Shown here: positions 42,643 through 44,424 of the stretch, piece after piece
Layout of the letters: each line of letters begins with the position of its first letter
Position numbering within the stretch: the stretch's first letter is position 1
Assembly (NCBI GenBank): GCA_966250375.1
Contig: CBINHE010000029.1
Coordinates: forward strand, 1-44,424
DNA: 44,424 nucleotides
Direction: 5' to 3'
Source of the DNA: CAMLDH01 sp966250375
Lineage (GTDB): Bacteria > Pseudomonadota > Gammaproteobacteria > Burkholderiales > Burkholderiaceae_D
Program-made: the position numbers and the translations under genes
Notes under the pieces: model-generated
Seen by the model: only the letters and a program-made list of their open reading frames with translations
Told to the model about the DNA's origin: nothing
Databases searched by the model: none

Positions 42643-43962
42643 TCAAAGTGCCGATTTTTGGAATAGCGCGTAAAACAAGCCGTCGTGGTCATGTTGCTCA
42701 CTCACCGTCGGTAGCAATTGCCCCGGCGCTGGCAGACGGCGTGCCTGATTGCGCACGGCGAAGGCGGCTGCCTGCGCTTCGGACTCCTGCGGCCACAGCG
42801 AGCATGTTACAAACAATAATTTACCATCGGGACGGAGCATCTTCCAAAGGTTGTCCAGTATTTGTGCGGAAAGTGTGGTCAATTGCGCAGCATCGCCTTT
42901 GCGTCGCAGCCAGCGGATATCCGGATGGCGGCGCACGATGCCGGAGGCGGTGCAGGGCACGTCGGCCAGGATGCGGTCGAAGAATTTTCCATCCCACCAG
43001 TCGCTGCGACTTGCATCGCCGACCTTGAGCATTGCTCCCAGTTGTAGCCGTTGCAAGTTTTCTTCGATGCGTGTTAACCGCTTGGCATCGTTGTCGAGTG
43101 CCAGCACATCCACATCCGCGCATTCCAGCAGATGGCCGGTCTTGCCGCCGGGTGCCGCACACGCATCGAGCACACGCATGCCATGTTGCACATCGAGCAG
43201 CGGCGCCGCCAATTGCGCGGCTGCATCTTGCACTGAAACCAAGCCTTGATCGAAACAGGGTATTTGATGTACTGGAACTGGCTGTGCCAAGCGTACCGCA
43301 TCCGGTCCGATCTGGCTTGCAACCATGGCGTTGTCGGCCAAGGTCCTCAGATAGTCCGCCACAGTAGTCTTGCGCCGGTTCACACGCAAGGTCAGTGGCG
43401 GCGCGCTATTGCCAGCATGCAGAATCGCTTGCCAATCGCGTGGATACGCCGCTTTGGCTGTGTCGATCCACCAAGCCGGATAATTCAGCGCGGCGACCGG
43501 ATTTTTCATCACCTGCTGCAGTAGTACATCGCGTTCGCGCAAAAAGCGTCGCAACACTGCGTTCACCATATTCTTCGCATGTGCGATGTCGGGATGCGAG
43601 GCGGCGGCGGTCACCGCTTGATCCACCACGGTAAAGCCATCATAGGGCGCGGTAGCCGGATCCAACACCAAGGCCAGCGCGCTGCACAGCAAGCCATGCA
43701 GCAGTGCCGGTGCCGGCGCTTTCTGCGCCAGCACGGCAATTAGTGCTTCGGCCCGGCCTAGCTGGCGCATCGTGCGGTATGCGATATCCTGCATCGCGCC
43801 ACGCGCCTGCGGCGGCGCTTCCATGCGTGCAAATACTTGTGACAACGCTTGCGGCAATGCGCTGCCGTTGCGCACCAGCGCAACCGCTTGGGCTGCACCT
43901 AGCAGGCTGAACGCGAGCGAATCTGTTTTTAATTGAGGCTTGGGTACTTTATCCACATTCAT
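42643..43962 (-). CDS. rsmB: 16S rRNA (cytosine-967-C5)-methyltransferase
   Basis: The 439-residue protein has an N-terminal NusB-like RNA-binding domain (about 15-150) and a C-terminal Rossmann methyltransferase. Visible are the SAM site DACAAPGGKT (266-275), acidic strand end VLALDNDAKRL, DVPCTASGIVRRHPD with Cys337, and FVTCSLWPQES with catalytic Cys387. It methylates C967 of 16S rRNA. The start is MNVDKVPKPQ; homologues often begin near LAFSLLGAAQAV, so a few N-terminal residues could be extra. It heads the ntrYX operon; in many relatives htpX and fmt would precede it, but here fmt lies 14 kb away. Confidence 0.95.
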   Translation of the reverse strand: MNVDKVPKPQLKTDSLAFSLLGAAQAVALVRNGSALPQALSQVFARMEAPPQARGAMQDIAYRTMRQLGRAEALIAVLAQKAPAPALLHGLLCSALALVLDPATAPYDGFTVVDQAVTAAASHPDIAHAKNMVNAVLRRFLRERDVLLQQVMKNPVAALNYPAWWIDTAKAAYPRDWQAILHAGNSAPPLTLRVNRRKTTVADYLRTLADNAMVASQIGPDAVRLAQPVPVHQIPCFDQGLVSVQDAAAQLAAPLLDVQHGMRVLDACAAPGGKTGHLLECADVDVLALDNDAKRLTRIEENLQRLQLGAMLKVGDASRSDWWDGKFFDRILADVPCTASGIVRRHPDIRWLRRKGDAAQLTTLSAQILDNLWKMLRPDGKLLFVTCSLWPQESEAQAAAFAVRNQARRLPAPGQLLPTVSEQHDHDGLFYALFQKSAL

Positions 43963-44080
43963 TCTTCATCAATGCAAGTTTGACAGCGGGTGCGACCAAG
44001 GCACGTCGACGGTCAAAGCGTAAAGGTGTGATTGTAGCGGGGCGGGGCTGGTTGCGGGCGTTACTGACGCAAATACGATG

Positions 44081-44424
44081 CTAATACTTGTGCCGATGGT
44101 GGATATCGGGAAAGTGTCGATGCGTGTGGGTCAGCGGCTCATGGTTTTCACTCACATGCCGCCAGATGCCGGTTTCCATCAGCAGCGCCGATAGCCAGAA
44201 CAATGGGGGGCGTTTCATGCAAAAGCATTATTGATACGACAGCGTCCGCAAAAGGCGCTGCAGACGTCATAGTACCGAGACAAAGCAGCCCGGCCAGCAT
44301 GTGCCAGATCAGCAGCTTTGCGAACGCGTGCTGGCATCGAACAGCGCCGCCGCTAATGTATGCAGAATGCTTAATGCGACATATATGGACGCCCTCAGTT
44401 TGCCAAGCATTCAATCGATGATGA
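44081..44424 (-). pseudogene. C-terminal remnant of an EamA-type transporter with His-rich tail
   Basis: On the minus strand one frame reads WHMLAGLLCLGTMTSAAPFA then DAVVSIMLLHETPP, the last membrane segments of an EamA/DMT transporter. A neighbouring frame continues as LFWLSALLMETGIWRHVSEN and then a histidine-rich tail (HEPLTHTHRHFPDIHHRHKY) to TAG at 44083-44081. The switch falls at a run of C residues near 44203-44210, a typical slippage site. Neither frame alone makes a complete protein within the window. Such histidine-rich tails occur in some metal-linked transporters. The upstream part lies outside the window, so a partial but functional gene cannot be wholly excluded. Confidence 0.5.

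Overview
The window looks like chromosomal DNA of a betaproteobacterium of the order Burkholderiales, most likely family Oxalobacteraceae. The reasons are the protein families present (DUF3717, DUF3567, DUF4148, DUF4390, Smg, a short NtrX-like regulator behind NtrY, a YafJ-type amidotransferase) and the moderate GC content of the core genes. This is an inference from family distribution; there is no rRNA or other direct taxonomic marker.

Positions 1-13.4 kb are accessory and plastic. On the + strand, 0.3-2.36 kb holds small genes that behave as integron gene cassettes, with a well-formed attC site at 1204-1299. A second cluster at 11.03-13.04 kb (minus strand) has an R' box, a collapsed attC and a full attC. 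No integrase gene is visible, so both are best read as CALINs (clusters of attC sites lacking an integrase). The second cluster lies between two copies of a ~140-150 bp repeat, one with near-identical 27-bp inverted ends. Between the clusters is a type III secretion cargo locus (3.4-6.0 kb, minus strand): a papain-like effector candidate, a CesT-type chaperone overlapping it by 4 bp, and a second effector-like protein. It sits behind a sequence matching the HrpL-type hrp box. Gene remnants at 6.13-6.42 kb and ordinary genes (ygiQ, DUF3717, an MFS transporter with a tiny downstream ORF) fill the rest.

Positions 13.4-19.6 kb carry an alpha/beta hydrolase, a LysR regulator, an alkylation-repair pair (Ada-AlkA fusion plus Ogt) and small envelope proteins. 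A 106-bp MITE-like inverted-repeat element lies at 18.3 kb.

Positions 19.6-29.3 kb are mostly housekeeping. topB, smg, dprA and a LysM protein run leftward; def, a SEC-C protein and fmt run rightward. fmt ends at a clear intrinsic terminator. A promoter-like sequence, a structured leader and a second terminator precede the 1252-residue metH, which looks like an undescribed attenuator or a small RNA.

Positions 33.9-44.4 kb hold a DUF4148 protein, an EAL/HDOD signalling protein, a YafJ-type amidotransferase, a TrmB-like methyltransferase, DUF3567, and a leftward operon rsmB - DUF4390 - ntrY - ntrX - small GCLCC protein. The ntrX product lacks the AAA+ domain of classical NtrX. The right edge has a decayed EamA-type transporter. 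I saw no tRNA, rRNA, CRISPR array, transposase or integrase.
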